Shown: piece after piece, positions 47,858 through 59,092 of the stretch | Position numbering within the stretch: position 1 is the first letter of the stretch | How the letters are laid out: every line of letters starts with the position of its first letter | Origin: Coccinella septempunctata | Lineage: Eukaryota > Arthropoda > Insecta > Coleoptera > Coccinellidae | Length of the DNA: 64,000 bases | Direction: 5' to 3' | Assembly: GCF_907165205.1 (NCBI RefSeq) | Contig: NC_058192.1 | Coordinates: forward strand, 14,818,001 to 14,882,000 | The notes under the pieces: generated by a model | The model's input: only the letters and a program-made list of their open reading frames with translations | What the model was told of the DNA's origin: nothing | Databases searched by the model: none | Made by a program: the position numbers and the translations under genes

Positions 47858-47945
47858 CAGAGAAAAAGGAAATAACCGTCTTTATCTGTGAATCAATCGA
47901 AATATTTGGAGATTCCAACAGTGCGTTAAGCGAGTAACTCGAAAG
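47858..47945 (+). repeat. Diverged direct repeat, unit 2
   Basis: AATAACCGTCTTTATC followed by TATTTGGAGATTCCAACAG and TGCGTTAAGCGAG, parallel to 45128-45195, in the same orientation and about 2.7 kb away. The match includes a 13-base identical core. The flanks are not alike. Confidence 0.6.
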
Positions 47946-50900
47946 ATTTTTAGGAACAGGAAGCGAAGTTGACTTTTTTCACTGCTTTTCCATATTCATT
48001 TTGGATAAAAAATGTGACTCACATGGAAAAGGATAAAAATCACCTATACACCATATTGCATTGCAGTTTCTGCAGTTGAACACATTAATAGTTGTTATAG
48101 TTGAAATCTTCTGTGATTGGTGTAATTTTGAAATTAAAAATTTTATTAAGACATTTTTGAGGTGGAATTTATGAGATTACAATTTTTCGTTCCATTTTCC
48201 ATCTTCCCTTACGTCCGCGGATCTAAAATAAACTTCAATGAATTATTAACATTCTAAAAATCAAAGACAGCCTCTTATACTCCAGAATCGTTTTCAGAGT
48301 CGATCAGTGTATAACTATAGACTGTCTGGGACTAATGTAGCCGTAATCTCCACACTCGAAATGAAAAAGTTTCTAATCGTAGGACGGATCGTTGAACAAA
48401 ACGCGGGTGTTTTCATTAAAATTGAAATATAACTGGGTACGAACTTGATTTATCGATAATGTCTTGGAGGTTGGTACGACTACGGGTTTCGATATAAATA
48501 TTCCCATTATTGGCTCATTACTCTATCCGATCTTCAACTTTGCTCCGATATTGCTTTACGCGCCTGATAGTGATGGAGTTACCCAACCTTATGAGTGGTT
48601 ATTCGTTGTAGTGAGATTGAAATTTTCGACTTTCGTCATCTAATCAAGCGCATTGTTCGTTTCGTGAAGTTTGTGAATGGATATAGATGGAAATCACGAT
48701 TAGTATTAACTTGATTCCATTTATTGACCATTGAAGTTCAAGGTTTTCATCGAGATTTTGGTCTCAGGATGCTCTTGTTTATTGATTAGGTATTGTGGCA
48801 TAGAGTAGCATCTTGAAACTTGTTGATTCGCTGCATAACTTCACTCTTTCATCTGTTGATATTGAAAAATATGCTCATTATAAATTGAAATTCATGTAGA
48901 TAAATTAAGAAGTACATTATATACTTTGTGAATCGAAAAGGTCGAGCAACATACCTAAGAATAGAAGGAAATCAAAAATAAGTGGCCTTGGTCTAATGAA
49001 TTCATGTCCAAAATCGCTCAGCAAGGTGGTTACAGCCCTCGAGAAAGGGCCTAAAGTAATCCTACCTCAATTCCGAAGTAGGTACTTGTAGAGTGTTATT
49101 TAAGGATACTAAAACACTTTATTTGCTCATGCTCCTTTTTGGTTTTAATAGGGGTAGTTTTCAAGATGCGAGTTATCCTTTTCTAAACCTATTTTTCTTG
49201 ATGGGACGTATCAAAATAATAAATATTCATTGCAGCTTTTTCTTGGAAAAAGCTTAGTGCGATTTAGAGTTATTCGAGTATGAAGACCATAACCTATCAA
49301 GAGGAACCAAAATCTAAATCACTTATAGAGGCTGCTACAACCCTCAGAAAGGTTCTTTTGATAATCAGATTCCAATAAATAACTCGAATACGGTTGATTT
49401 ATGAATGATGCATAAAGAGAATCTTTTGTCAAAAAATATATAATTCTTCTCACTGAATAAAATGAATCACATGTACCCTAAAGTCATATCATATAAATAA
49501 TTCAAATTCATTGATTATCCCCTTCAAAAAATATGTGGAAAAAATTTAGTAGCAAGAGACTCTTTCAAAAACTTGTAACACCCTCATTAAATTACTCGAC
49601 CATCAGTACATTTGACAAACACTACAACAAAATAATTTTTTCAAGAAAAAGCTGCAAAAATACTACCTTTATTCTGATACATATCATATCAAAACATTGG
49701 TAACAGAGAAAACGACAACTCGTCCTTATACTACCCTTAGTGAATCCGAAATATCAAAGAAGCATAAGCAAATAATAAATAAGTCTTGGTAGGCATCATC
49801 AAATAATACCCAACAGTTGTTATGGAAACCATTTCAGAAGTTATATAAAAAAACGAGGGTTATTATAGCATCCTTAATATGCGCTTATGGACAGAAGTTC
49901 ATTATATAAAGAGCACCCATCTGTTGGTGTTTAATTGATCCTAGAAATATGGCTCTAAATTTCTGATTCATCTTGTATATGATGGGTTCAAATAGAACGA
50001 CAAATTTTTCGTGAAAATATTCGTTTCAGTATGTTAAAGAATCTCAGTTCAATAATCATTTGCCAACACTAAATATCAGTGTTTTGAAAGTGTACATGTC
50101 TAATATCATTTTCCAATCAAATTTGTACCACACCCAGAAACGTTACCAAATATTTATTGAAGAATACACAATTCATTTCAAAGGATTCTCTTTGTTGTTC
50201 CAGTGACATCTTTGTCTCTGTCTCTGCCACAAAAACAAAAAAAAACAAAATATATATATGGGTGCATATATATGAATAAAATTATATTCTTCATTATCTA
50301 TGGAAAGAGGACATTTATCAAGTTTATTATGTTGTGCGATTCTTCGCTTTTATTTGGTTGTTGTTACCCTGCATTACATTTATCGAAATAAGTAGGTACA
50401 GTCAATTTTGTACGCCACATTTGACCAATTTTGATTCTCATGCTTATCTTTTAATGCAGTATGAATTTTTCGGCTAGTTCAACATTTTAACTAAAATTTT
50501 TAACTTTTTTTTGGATACCCATCATTTTATCCCATTTGTCACGAAAAATCGATACTATAAGATTTTTACTTCTCCAACCAATTCTTGATGTTCTGTTTGT
50601 ATTTATATCGCTATTACTCATATAAAAATAAATTGAAAAAATCCTTCATCTTCTTCATATGTGAGAGCAAAGTAGAAATCATTATATAGAGTTGTATAGA
50701 AAGATGAATGCATCGATTTCACGTGAAATTTTTTCGAAAATTATATGTTGTAAAATAGTCTGAATATTCACATTATTGAAATCGGCGAAAACTCCTCAAG
50801 CTCTAATTAACAGCTAGATGAGTCAACAAACAATGTATTCGCCGACGTCGTCGGTGCATATGCTAATAAAAAACTTAACGGTTTTTAATTGAGGCTAGCC

Positions 50901-51412
50901 CGGGTCGAACGGCGGAAAATGTAAAAATATAAAAAATTCCGTTCAGCTCTTCAATGAGTTCCGTCTTTTTGTAAAACTGGAATTTAAATCGAATTGCCAG
51001 CTGAACTGTATCGAAATAACTGATCCAATTCTCGATATAGCGGATATAGCGAATGTACCTCGCAGGAAATGTGCAAGAACCTCGATGACTAAAGAATACG
51101 AGCTGAGAATATATATTCTTCTTCTTGCTTTGCTCCCTGTTGAATTGTTTCTTGTATTCTTCTTTCATTGCACTAATAGACATCTTATGTAGCAATCGGT
51201 ACTGGAATGATTTGAATAGTTTTGTGTGTTTCGATTCCACTCCATTACCTCATGATGTTTTTAAAAACTCAATTGGATTTTTGAAAACCTGGTACATTTA
51301 TTTCTAGATTTATTTATCCCACCCTGACAAGATTTGATATCTTGATGAGGAATTTATAGGTACAGGTTTTAAGGAAATCACAATTTTTTCTGGTCCCAAA
51401 ACTACATCCATA
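47946..51412. other. No supported gene
   Basis: AT-rich with short simple repeats such as TATATATATG near 50250. A TATA-like GATATAAATATTC at 48491 has no clear gene after it. A 121-codon minus-strand reading (50875-51240) includes a small repeated YIRYIRYIE and matches nothing. I leave it uncalled. Confidence 0.45.
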
Positions 51413-52086
51413 TACAGGGTGAGTCTTTGACTTTGTACACACATTTTAACAGTAGATCTATGAGGTCAAAAGAAACACTTTTTCCTTTACCATTTCTTCC
51501 GATTCGGACTAGATAAAACGATATAGCCATTTTAAGTATCAATACTGTGCCACCCCTAGAGAAACAAAATTCCCTTAAGAATAACAATCTAAATCTATGA
51601 CACTACACATCTTTGGATCTTTTAAACAGAGTTGCATTCAGCCAAAGTACCCAATTTTCCGAATATCACAGACATTTTTTATTTTTGAACATCGAATTAC
51701 TCGAAAATGACGCATTGTACGAGAAAATATAAAAAGTACTTCTTTTACAAATCGCTCAAATATTCATTATATAGCGTCCAACTTAGTTTCAAGAGTGGGG
51801 ATCTTCGAATTTTTGATATTTTTATGGTACATAATGGTCATAATGGAAAAACTGGAAGGCATGGGTGATATCTTGTTTTCGAAAATGATTCCTCGAATAA
51901 ATGAATAGATTCCGAAATTCATTTCATTCGATGAAAAAGTAGAAGTAAATTTTTTTTGAGGGTTTTTCAACAGCCTGTATCTTTTAAAACGAGCCGATTC
52001 AGAAAAAATGGTAAAAAAAATGGGTTTCGTTTGACCTCAAGAATCTACTGTTGAAATATTTGTACGAGTAACAGACTCACCCTGTA
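51413..52086. repeat. TACAGGGTGAGTC MITE, copy 2
   Basis: 674 bp from TACAGGGTGAGTCTTTGACT to the inverted GACTCACCCTGTA, flanked by TA on both sides. The terminal inverted repeats run for more than 60 bp with mismatches. Interior landmarks are GATATAGCCATTTTAAG, CTATGACACTACACATC and GGTTTTTCAACAGCC. It looks like a full-length family member and has no coding frame. Confidence 0.88.
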
Positions 52087-52992
52087 TATACCGAATTATA
52101 TGAGTTCCATAATATTTTGAGGCTTTTCAGCTGAGTAGAAGAGCCTTCAACTACATTGACATCAGGAGTTCATTGGAAATCTCACTGTTATAATAAATTT
52201 CAATCAAGTTACATAACATTCGTTCACCAGGAAGTACGCGCTTTCTTCCTGAGCACATCTAGATAGGAGCATATCTCAATAACCTATAAATTATATATTG
52301 TCGTCCTACTAGATATGATTAGTAGCCGATGCCTGCCTATAGATCCTCATTGCTCATAAATTCTAACCTATTTTTTCGATGCGTTGAAATTGCTGCCGGT
52401 TCACTTTAACAAACAGTAAGATATCTGATAGCCGTTAAAGGCGACTCGGCGCTATAATTGGACAGAAAAAGTTCTTTTCTGAAATGATCTGTCAATTATA
52501 GTTGAGACGCGGTAAATCACTGTGGCAGGATTCATTGTTTTCTTCAGATCCGTTGACCAACTATGTCTGCCACGAATTTATGACCAGTCGGGTTCTGTCG
52601 TGGTACTGTTATGGAATTATTCAAATTTTACGCATTCGCTGTAGTTGCTGCACTCCAATTCGGTCAAATTAGTTGGAACCGATGTAGAGTTTTTGGGTGG
52701 TCCTTAAAACACCAGATAGAAGTGCACGCATGTGAAATCCCCTGAAATATATTAAATTTTTCTTATCTTTCCCTTTATATCTGAATTTTCTTCCCTCTCA
52801 TATTTGGCTCATAAGAGAGCAAATGGAATTTTCTTGCGAAGAACTCCTGCATTTATATGAATGTCTTCAAACACAAGTATTCTGTAGCACACTCAGAAAA
52901 CAGTGACACTTATTCTAACGGTTGAATGAAAACCAGAAATATTGTTCTCTATCCTCAAGAACAACACAATTTATTTGCAAAAAAAATGCATA
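52087..52992. other. No supported gene
   Basis: Spacer between two MITE copies. The part at 52430-52700 is somewhat GC-richer but has no frame. No RNA gene was seen. Confidence 0.45.
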
Positions 52993-53510
52993 TACAGGGT
53001 GAGTCTTTGACTCGTAGAAATATTTCAACAGTAGATCAAAAGAAACACCTTTTTCCTGTACCATTTTTGTCGATTTTGCCCTGATAAAAAGATATAGCCA
53101 TTTTAAGTTTTTATAATGAGCTATGCCATCTAGGGAGAACAAAATTCCCTTCAGAATAACAAGCTAAATCTATGACACTACACATCTCTGTATCTTTCAA
53201 ACAGATTATCCAATTTTTCGAATATCACAGTATCAAATTACTCGAAAACGGCGCATTATACGAGAAAATTCGGAGAATACTTTTATTTCACAAAACGTTC
53301 AAATATTCATTAGATAGCGTCCAACTTGATTTCAAGTGTTGATTCTTTGAATTTTTGGTATTTTTATGGTACGTAATGGTTATAATGAGAAAACTGGAAG
53401 ACATGAGTGATATTTTGTGTTCGAAAAAGATTCTTCAAATAAATGAAAAACAATATTACGAAAATCATTTCATTCGACAAAACCGTTTGTGAGATAAAAC
53501 TAAAAATGAC

Positions 53511-53743
53511 TGTTTTTTTTGCGGCATGCAGACAGAAATTGAATTCTGAAAAAGTATAAAAAGTATGCACATGGATCCTCACGTCAGCCCGGGTAGCTCA
53601 GTTGGGAGAGTACCTAACCGGTAATCGGGGGGTCGTAGGTTCGAATCCTGCTCTTTGTGGTACTTTTTTCAGAATGCAATTTCTGTCTGCATGGAGCAAA
53701 AAAACCTTTATTTCATTATATTTCAGACAATAAAACTATCATC
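53511..53743. mobile_element. Nested foldback with tRNA-like core (SINE-like)
   Basis: Two arms of about 45 bp, at 53512-53556 and 53661-53706, are inverted copies of each other, sharing CATGCAGACAGAAATTG and TTCTGAAAAA(A)GTA. They enclose a tRNA-like sequence. The insertion is flanked by the near-direct repeats ACTAAAAATGAC (about 53499-53510) and ACTAAAACTGAC (53744-53755). A target duplication of about 12 bp with an adjacent T-run suggests reverse-transcription-mediated insertion in antisense orientation, though long inverted arms are unusual for a SINE. Class is inference. Confidence 0.7.
53587..53659 (+). pseudogene. tRNA-like sequence (tRNA pseudogene)
   Basis: A tRNA layout with a box A (TAGCTCAGTTGG) and a perfect box B (GGTTCGAATCC). 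The D stem (GCTC/GAGT) and T stem (GTAGG/CCTGC) pair. The anticodon stem (CCTAA/TCGGG) has one mismatch around the loop CCGGTAA, giving a nominal GGT anticodon (Thr), with C where position 33 should be U. The acceptor stem (GCCCGGG against TCTTTGT) barely pairs and there is no sign of a functional 3' end. It is therefore a tRNA-derived promoter region inside a mobile element, not a working tRNA gene. Confidence 0.75.
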
Positions 53744-53848
53744 ACTAAAACTGACTTTTTTTATGGTTTTTCAACAGCCTTTATCTTCAAAACCGAGCTG
53801 ATTTAGAAAAAATGGTAAAGAAAAGAAGTGTAAAAGATTCACCCTGTA

Positions 53849-55136
53849 TGTTTATTTTCCAAATTGTTCTCATTTACAATCAATACATTTCTGAATCTGT
53901 GGAAATAACAGTTTTATCAATGCAGTTCTAATAGTTAACCATTACTACTCGCGTTACTATAAGTCTATTGAAGATTGAAGCTCAAAAAATTGATATCTGA
54001 TCGCACTCCAACGCTTAAACCAAAATTAACCAATTTATGCTGTTCCCTTCCTGACAAAAGAGGCTTGACAAACAAATATTTGTCTTTATTTTCCGAATCG
54101 AATAGGTATTGATCATTTACGATAAAAAATTAAGGATATTAGATATCACTTTATCATATTTCCGTCATGAAATATGATAAGTTATCATAATTATATAACC
54201 ATATACAGAACGTCATTTCCTAAATAAATAAATGAATAATGCCCTCTGGGAGAGGTTTATTAGGTACATCATTATCCAAGAACTAACTGTTAATTTCGAA
54301 TCGCAAGGCAAGCCTACACGCGTTATATGTAAACTAGGCAGTCCTAGCAAATACACGTGCTGGCATAAATTCGCAACGATATATTTTAAACCATCAATAT
54401 TGGCACTAACTGCCCTTCGAAGCTATTTAATTGATGATCCAATCGCGATAGAGACCATGGAAGAGCAAATGAGTGTTGAACATGGAATTGATTCAGTCTA
54501 ACAGTATTCGCTATCTTATTCACTACAGTTCCACTTGAAATAAACCCAGTTACGAGGGGATTCCAATAAATTTTCCCTACTCCCTACGCTCCTTAGTGTT
54601 TTTTGTACGAAAACTCATGAATATCAATGAAGATACCACGGCCAATTGCTACTACCATTTATGTTTTTAGTCGACTCAATAAAACCTCAATACCCATTAA
54701 TTCACTCAAATTCGTGAATGATATCGAAAATTTATCTGTTCCTATTTCCTCTGAATCTGAACTGGGAAACTTTCACTCCCAGTATTATAGCGTTCTTATG
54801 CATAAGCGGTATTTCTCTGAGAATAATTACCTTTTAATTATATAGCCGTAATTAGTTATAGCGATAATTAAACATTTTCTATTCTCCTATTATGTTGGTC
54901 TCCGAACCAGATGATTTTGGGCCATTGTTTGACTTTCCATGCGAAAAAAGTTGAATGGATTTTCTATGTATATCAATCAAGTTTGCGAACAGGAATGATC
55001 TAAAATACAGAGAGATAGAGAGATAGCCTGGAAAAAAATTATCACTGGTAGAAAGCAGCTTCATACTTAGAATTTGATAAGCTATGCAATTAAAAATAAT
55101 GATTTCTGCAATATCTAATAATATGTTCCGGCAGTA
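53849..55136. other. No supported gene
   Basis: A reading of 89 codons at 54232-54501 starts with ATG (MNNALWERFIRYIIIQELTV) and ends in an acidic tail. I recognise no family. It might be a small gene but lacks supporting signals. The rest is AT-rich. Confidence 0.35.
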
Positions 55137-56262
55137 CAGTGCATCCCATTTTGGGTGAGACAGCCAGGTTTCTCGGTTGTTTTTTAATATAGAGCCTTGC
55201 GGTTTTCATGTTCCTACTTTTTTGTGAAACTCAAGTTGCCCTTATCAGATTTTGCATAACTGTTTCCGTTTATGAGATACAGGGTGATTTTGGAAATTGA
55301 TAATTTTCGGACCCCTCCTTTATCTCCGAAGTTATTAGAAATAATGCCGCGCTAAAATCACTACTGATACAGAATTTTGCGTAGAATCCAGTGGCGTACT
55401 CAATTTTTTTTCTCGGGGTATGGTTTTGAAGATACGACACAAACATATATTTTTTTCAATGCAACACCCTGTATTTTATTACTTCGTAGAATTTGTTATT
55501 TTTTTCCTTCAAAATGATGTATAATCTATATAGGTAGAATGTTCAGAAATGCTAAAAAACACTAAAACATCACATAATGATGTTTTTTGCCTCTATTCTT
55601 CGGGACTGTTGTATCTGAAACACAATAATTCATAGCGATGACAGCTAGATCAGATTTGCTTTTTTCTCTCCAATGCCTACTTGATTAAACAATGCTCCCA
55701 AATGCATAGTAGCCATAATGACAACAAGCATGTTTGTATCATCCATGACCTATTACTATTAATAATTAAAAGTAATAATCCTCTTATTGAAACTTGGGAA
55801 ATTCATGGCCCACATACAAAAAATCATCATTATGTGATGTTTTAGTGTTTTTTAGCATTTCTGAACATCCTACCCATACGTTATCCTACATCATTTTGAA
55901 GAAAAAAAATAACGAATTCAACGAAGTAATAAAATACAGGGTGTTCCATTGAAAAAAATATATCTTCAAAACCATACCCCGAGAAGAAAATTGAGTACGC
56001 CACTGGATTCTACGCAAAAATCTGTATCGGACGTAGTTTTCAACTCAGTAGTATTTCTAATAATTTCGGAGATAAAGGAGGGGTTCGAAAAGTATTAATT
56101 TCCAAAATCGCCCTGTATCTCATAAACGGAAACAGTTATGCAAAATCTGATTATGACAACTTGAGTTTCACAAAAAAGTATGACAGGAACATGAAAACCG
56201 CAGGGCTCTATCTTAAAAAACAACCGAGAAACCTGGCTGTCTCACCCAAAATGGGATGCACT
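55137..56262. repeat. Large foldback element, 1.1 kb
   Basis: Two arms of about 450 bp, 55137-55589 and about 55818-56262, are inverted copies with minor differences. They are separated by about 230 bp. The ends are CAGTGCATCCCATTTTGGGT and its reverse complement, and TA lies immediately outside both ends. There is no coding capacity in arms or spacer. Flanking TA points to a Tc1/mariner-type mobilising enzyme, but ends of this kind can occur in other superfamilies. Arms this long are well beyond an ordinary MITE. Confidence 0.92.
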
Positions 56263-57483
56263 GTAAAGTAATTCCGAAAATTATATTCATATTATTGCGT
56301 ATTCATTGGCAGGGCATTGTCAGTCAAGAAACGTGGGTAAACAAAAGTAATTAGTCGAAGTGACAAAAGCAGAAAAAAAATTGTTTAGCCACGTCTATTG
56401 ACAAAAATCGTCAGAAGATGTAAGCCATGTTTTGAAGGAAATATGAAACACTGACACAAAGTGCTTGTGTGGATGAGTTATTCAACTTCCACCTCGACTT
56501 CCACGCTTTATCCACCTGAAGGTGCAGGCTACTGTGATGGTGAAACAGATGTAGAGGTTAAATTTTAATAACTCATCCTAGTTAAAATCACGTAATTCAT
56601 TTTCTTCATTTCTTCTTTGAGACTCTCATTGTCAGAATGTGTAAAACTCTACGCTATATTCCAATTGGAAACCACGCATTAACAGCAGATTCCAATGATG
56701 ACAATTCGATTGGCCCACAACCAACTATTTCAACTCCATTTGCAACACTGAAATTCAATTCTCTGTTAATTTTCCAACTTTCTATATAGATAGATACAAG
56801 ATATTTTTTCACTTCAAAACTGTTTATTCCTCGCCTTTTATGTATGACAATCCTACAAATCGATACCAAAATGAGAGTGATGATATTCTGCTGAAAAATT
56901 TCTGCACATTCCACAAACGATTCAGTATCTGTCAGAAATCCTCAGGTCCGATCAAACTCTTGATCGGCAAAACTCAAAACACCGTGCCCCCAAACGCGAG
57001 TATTCTAAGAAGTACATAAAAAAGTCGTGAAAAATACCGTTATCAAGATCAGCATCCTCATCATTCCCGAACCATGGGAAAGTGTATAAAATGTCTGATT
57101 GTCCCGAAGAGCGCTCGTAAATGGTAACCTAAACGTGTATTTTTCGACATTAAACGTTCTGAATGTACCTTCAGCATGTCAAGAAAGAAATTCATGTTCT
57201 TCGTGATTATGGCATATGAATGTTAATTCAGCTGGGATACCTACACGTCTGGTTCTCCTCTAAGAGCCTGCATTAGTTTTACGTAAATAAATCTCGTTAG
57301 AGAGTTCTTGAAAAGAGGGATCTGACCAATTCAATCTGTGTTCCAATCAGGGAGTCCACAGAAACATATTTGTATAAGAGACAGTTGAATCCTTTCGGCT
57401 ATTGGTACTTGATTCACTATTCGACTTAATGAAGTAAGAGCTTAAAACTCTGTTTCGTCCTCTATTTGAAGCGATTTAAATTA
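56263..57483. other. No supported gene
   Basis: An 86-codon minus-strand reading (56654-56914) has no recognisable product. No repeats or RNA genes were seen. Confidence 0.45.
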
Positions 57484-58010
57484 TAGAGGGTGAGTCTTTG
57501 ACTCGTACAAATATTTCAACAGAAGATCCTTGCGAGGTCAGAAAAATACACTTTTTTTTCATACACCATTTTTTCCGATTCGGACCTGATAAAAAGATAT
57601 AGCCATTTTAAGTTTTCATAATGGGCTCTGTCACCCATTGAAAAACAAAATAATTCGCTAAATCTGTGATACTACACACCTGCGGATCTTTTAAACAGAG
57701 TTGTATTCTGCCAAAGTACCCAATTTTTCAAATTTCACAGATACTTTTTTATTTTTGAACATCAAATTACTCGAAAACGGCGCATTATACGAGAAAATAT
57801 TAGGAATACTTTTATATTACAAAATGTCCAAATATTCATTAGATCAAAAGTTGGGTTCTTTGAATAAATGAAAAACTATATTCCGAAATTCATTTCATTC
57901 GATGAAACCGTTAGTGAGATTCAGGAAAAATGATAAGGGAAAAAAGTGTTTCTTTTGACCTCAATAATCTACTTTCAAAATATTTGTCAAAGTCAAAGAC
58001 TCACCCTGTA
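57484..58010. repeat. TACAGGGTGAGTC MITE, copy 4 (internally deleted)
   Basis: Begins TAGAGGGTGAGTCTTTGACTC and ends AAAGACTCACCCTGTA. The interior matches the other copies up to about 57850, then jumps to the GAATAAATGAAAAACTATATTC part, so a central piece is missing. The terminal inverted repeats are well preserved for more than 60 bp. Confidence 0.87.
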
Positions 58011-58551
58011 TAGTAACGAAAACAGGCATATTTTTATCAAACACAAATATTTTTTTGATTAAATAAGATACAATTGTTTGCTTGTACGAATTTCTATGTG
58101 GGAAATTCCTCATCTAATCTAGTTTATTGTACGGATTCATGGAATCTATACCGATAAACATGATGTTGAAATATATCAAGTGTTGAAAACACCGCTCCCA
58201 TTCATGACAACCTCTATATCAGGAAATGGACAAAAAGCGGAACAAGTTCAAAACTTATAATAATCTCAGAAACTTGTATTGATATGTTCACGCTGCTGGA
58301 GGAAACCTTGATTGAAACGTATTTTGTAGTTACTCTATATGGGAATTAACATATTTACAAGATTCCTGCATGCTAGTTCGCTACCATAAGATTCAATTCG
58401 TTACACTTTGTCAGTAATCATTTTTAATAACACTTAATAAGCTATGCAATTTGCTGAAAGAGTAGTCTGTTATTGAAAGCACTAATGGAATAACTCGATG
58501 ACTGTAGTTCTCTTTAAAACCACCCCCATTCAAAGAATTTTTATAATACTA
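58011..58551. other. AT-rich spacer, nothing seen
   Basis: Lies between MITE copies 4 and 5. No frame, repeat or RNA gene. Confidence 0.5.
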
Positions 58552-59092
58552 TACAGGGAGATGGATCTTCGACTCGTACAAATATTTCAGCAGTAGATTC
58601 TTGAGATTCTTCTTTGCCATCTTTTCCGAATCAGCTCAATCAATAGAAACGGGCTGTTGAAAAACCATAAAAATTTTTTATTTTAGTTCTATCTCACAAA
58701 CGGCTTTATCGAATGAAATAAATTTCATAAATAGTTTTCCATTTATTTGATAAATCTTTTTCGAACACTAGATATTACCCACGTCTTCCAGTTTTCTCAT
58801 TATGACCATTACGTAACATAAAAATACCAAAAATTCAAAGAACCCAACTCTTGAAACCAAGTTGGACGCTATCTAATTAATATTTGAACCTCGATTTGAA
58901 CGTTTCGTAAAATAAAAGTAAGCTTCATATTTTCTCGTGTAATGAGAAGTTTTTGAGTAAGTTGATGTTCAAATATTAAAGAGTATCTGTGAAAATTGAA
59001 AAATTGAGTATTTTGGCTGAATACAACTCTGTTTAAAAAATCCACAGATGTGTAGTGTCACAGATTTAGCTAGTTAGGAAGATTCCCGGTGG

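Larger units (their letters stand above)
52993..53848. repeat. TACAGGGTGAGTC MITE, copy 3, with nested insertion
   Basis: It begins TACAGGGTGAGTCTTTGACTC and ends GATTCACCCTGTA (inverted), with the family interior. It is about 230 bp longer than expected because another element is inserted at about 53511-53743. Comparison with copies 2 and 5, which run directly from the GTGAGATA part to TTTTTCAACAGCC, defines the insertion. Confidence 0.85.

Noticed and set aside
50875..51240. 121-codon minus-strand reading with YIRYIRYIE
   Set aside because: The repeat comes from a short simple repeat in the DNA (CGATATAGC-type). No family or supporting signals.
53587..53659. Functional tRNA-Thr gene
   Set aside because: The acceptor stem does not pair, position 33 is C and the sequence is embedded in inverted arms of a mobile element. 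Called a tRNA-like pseudogene instead.
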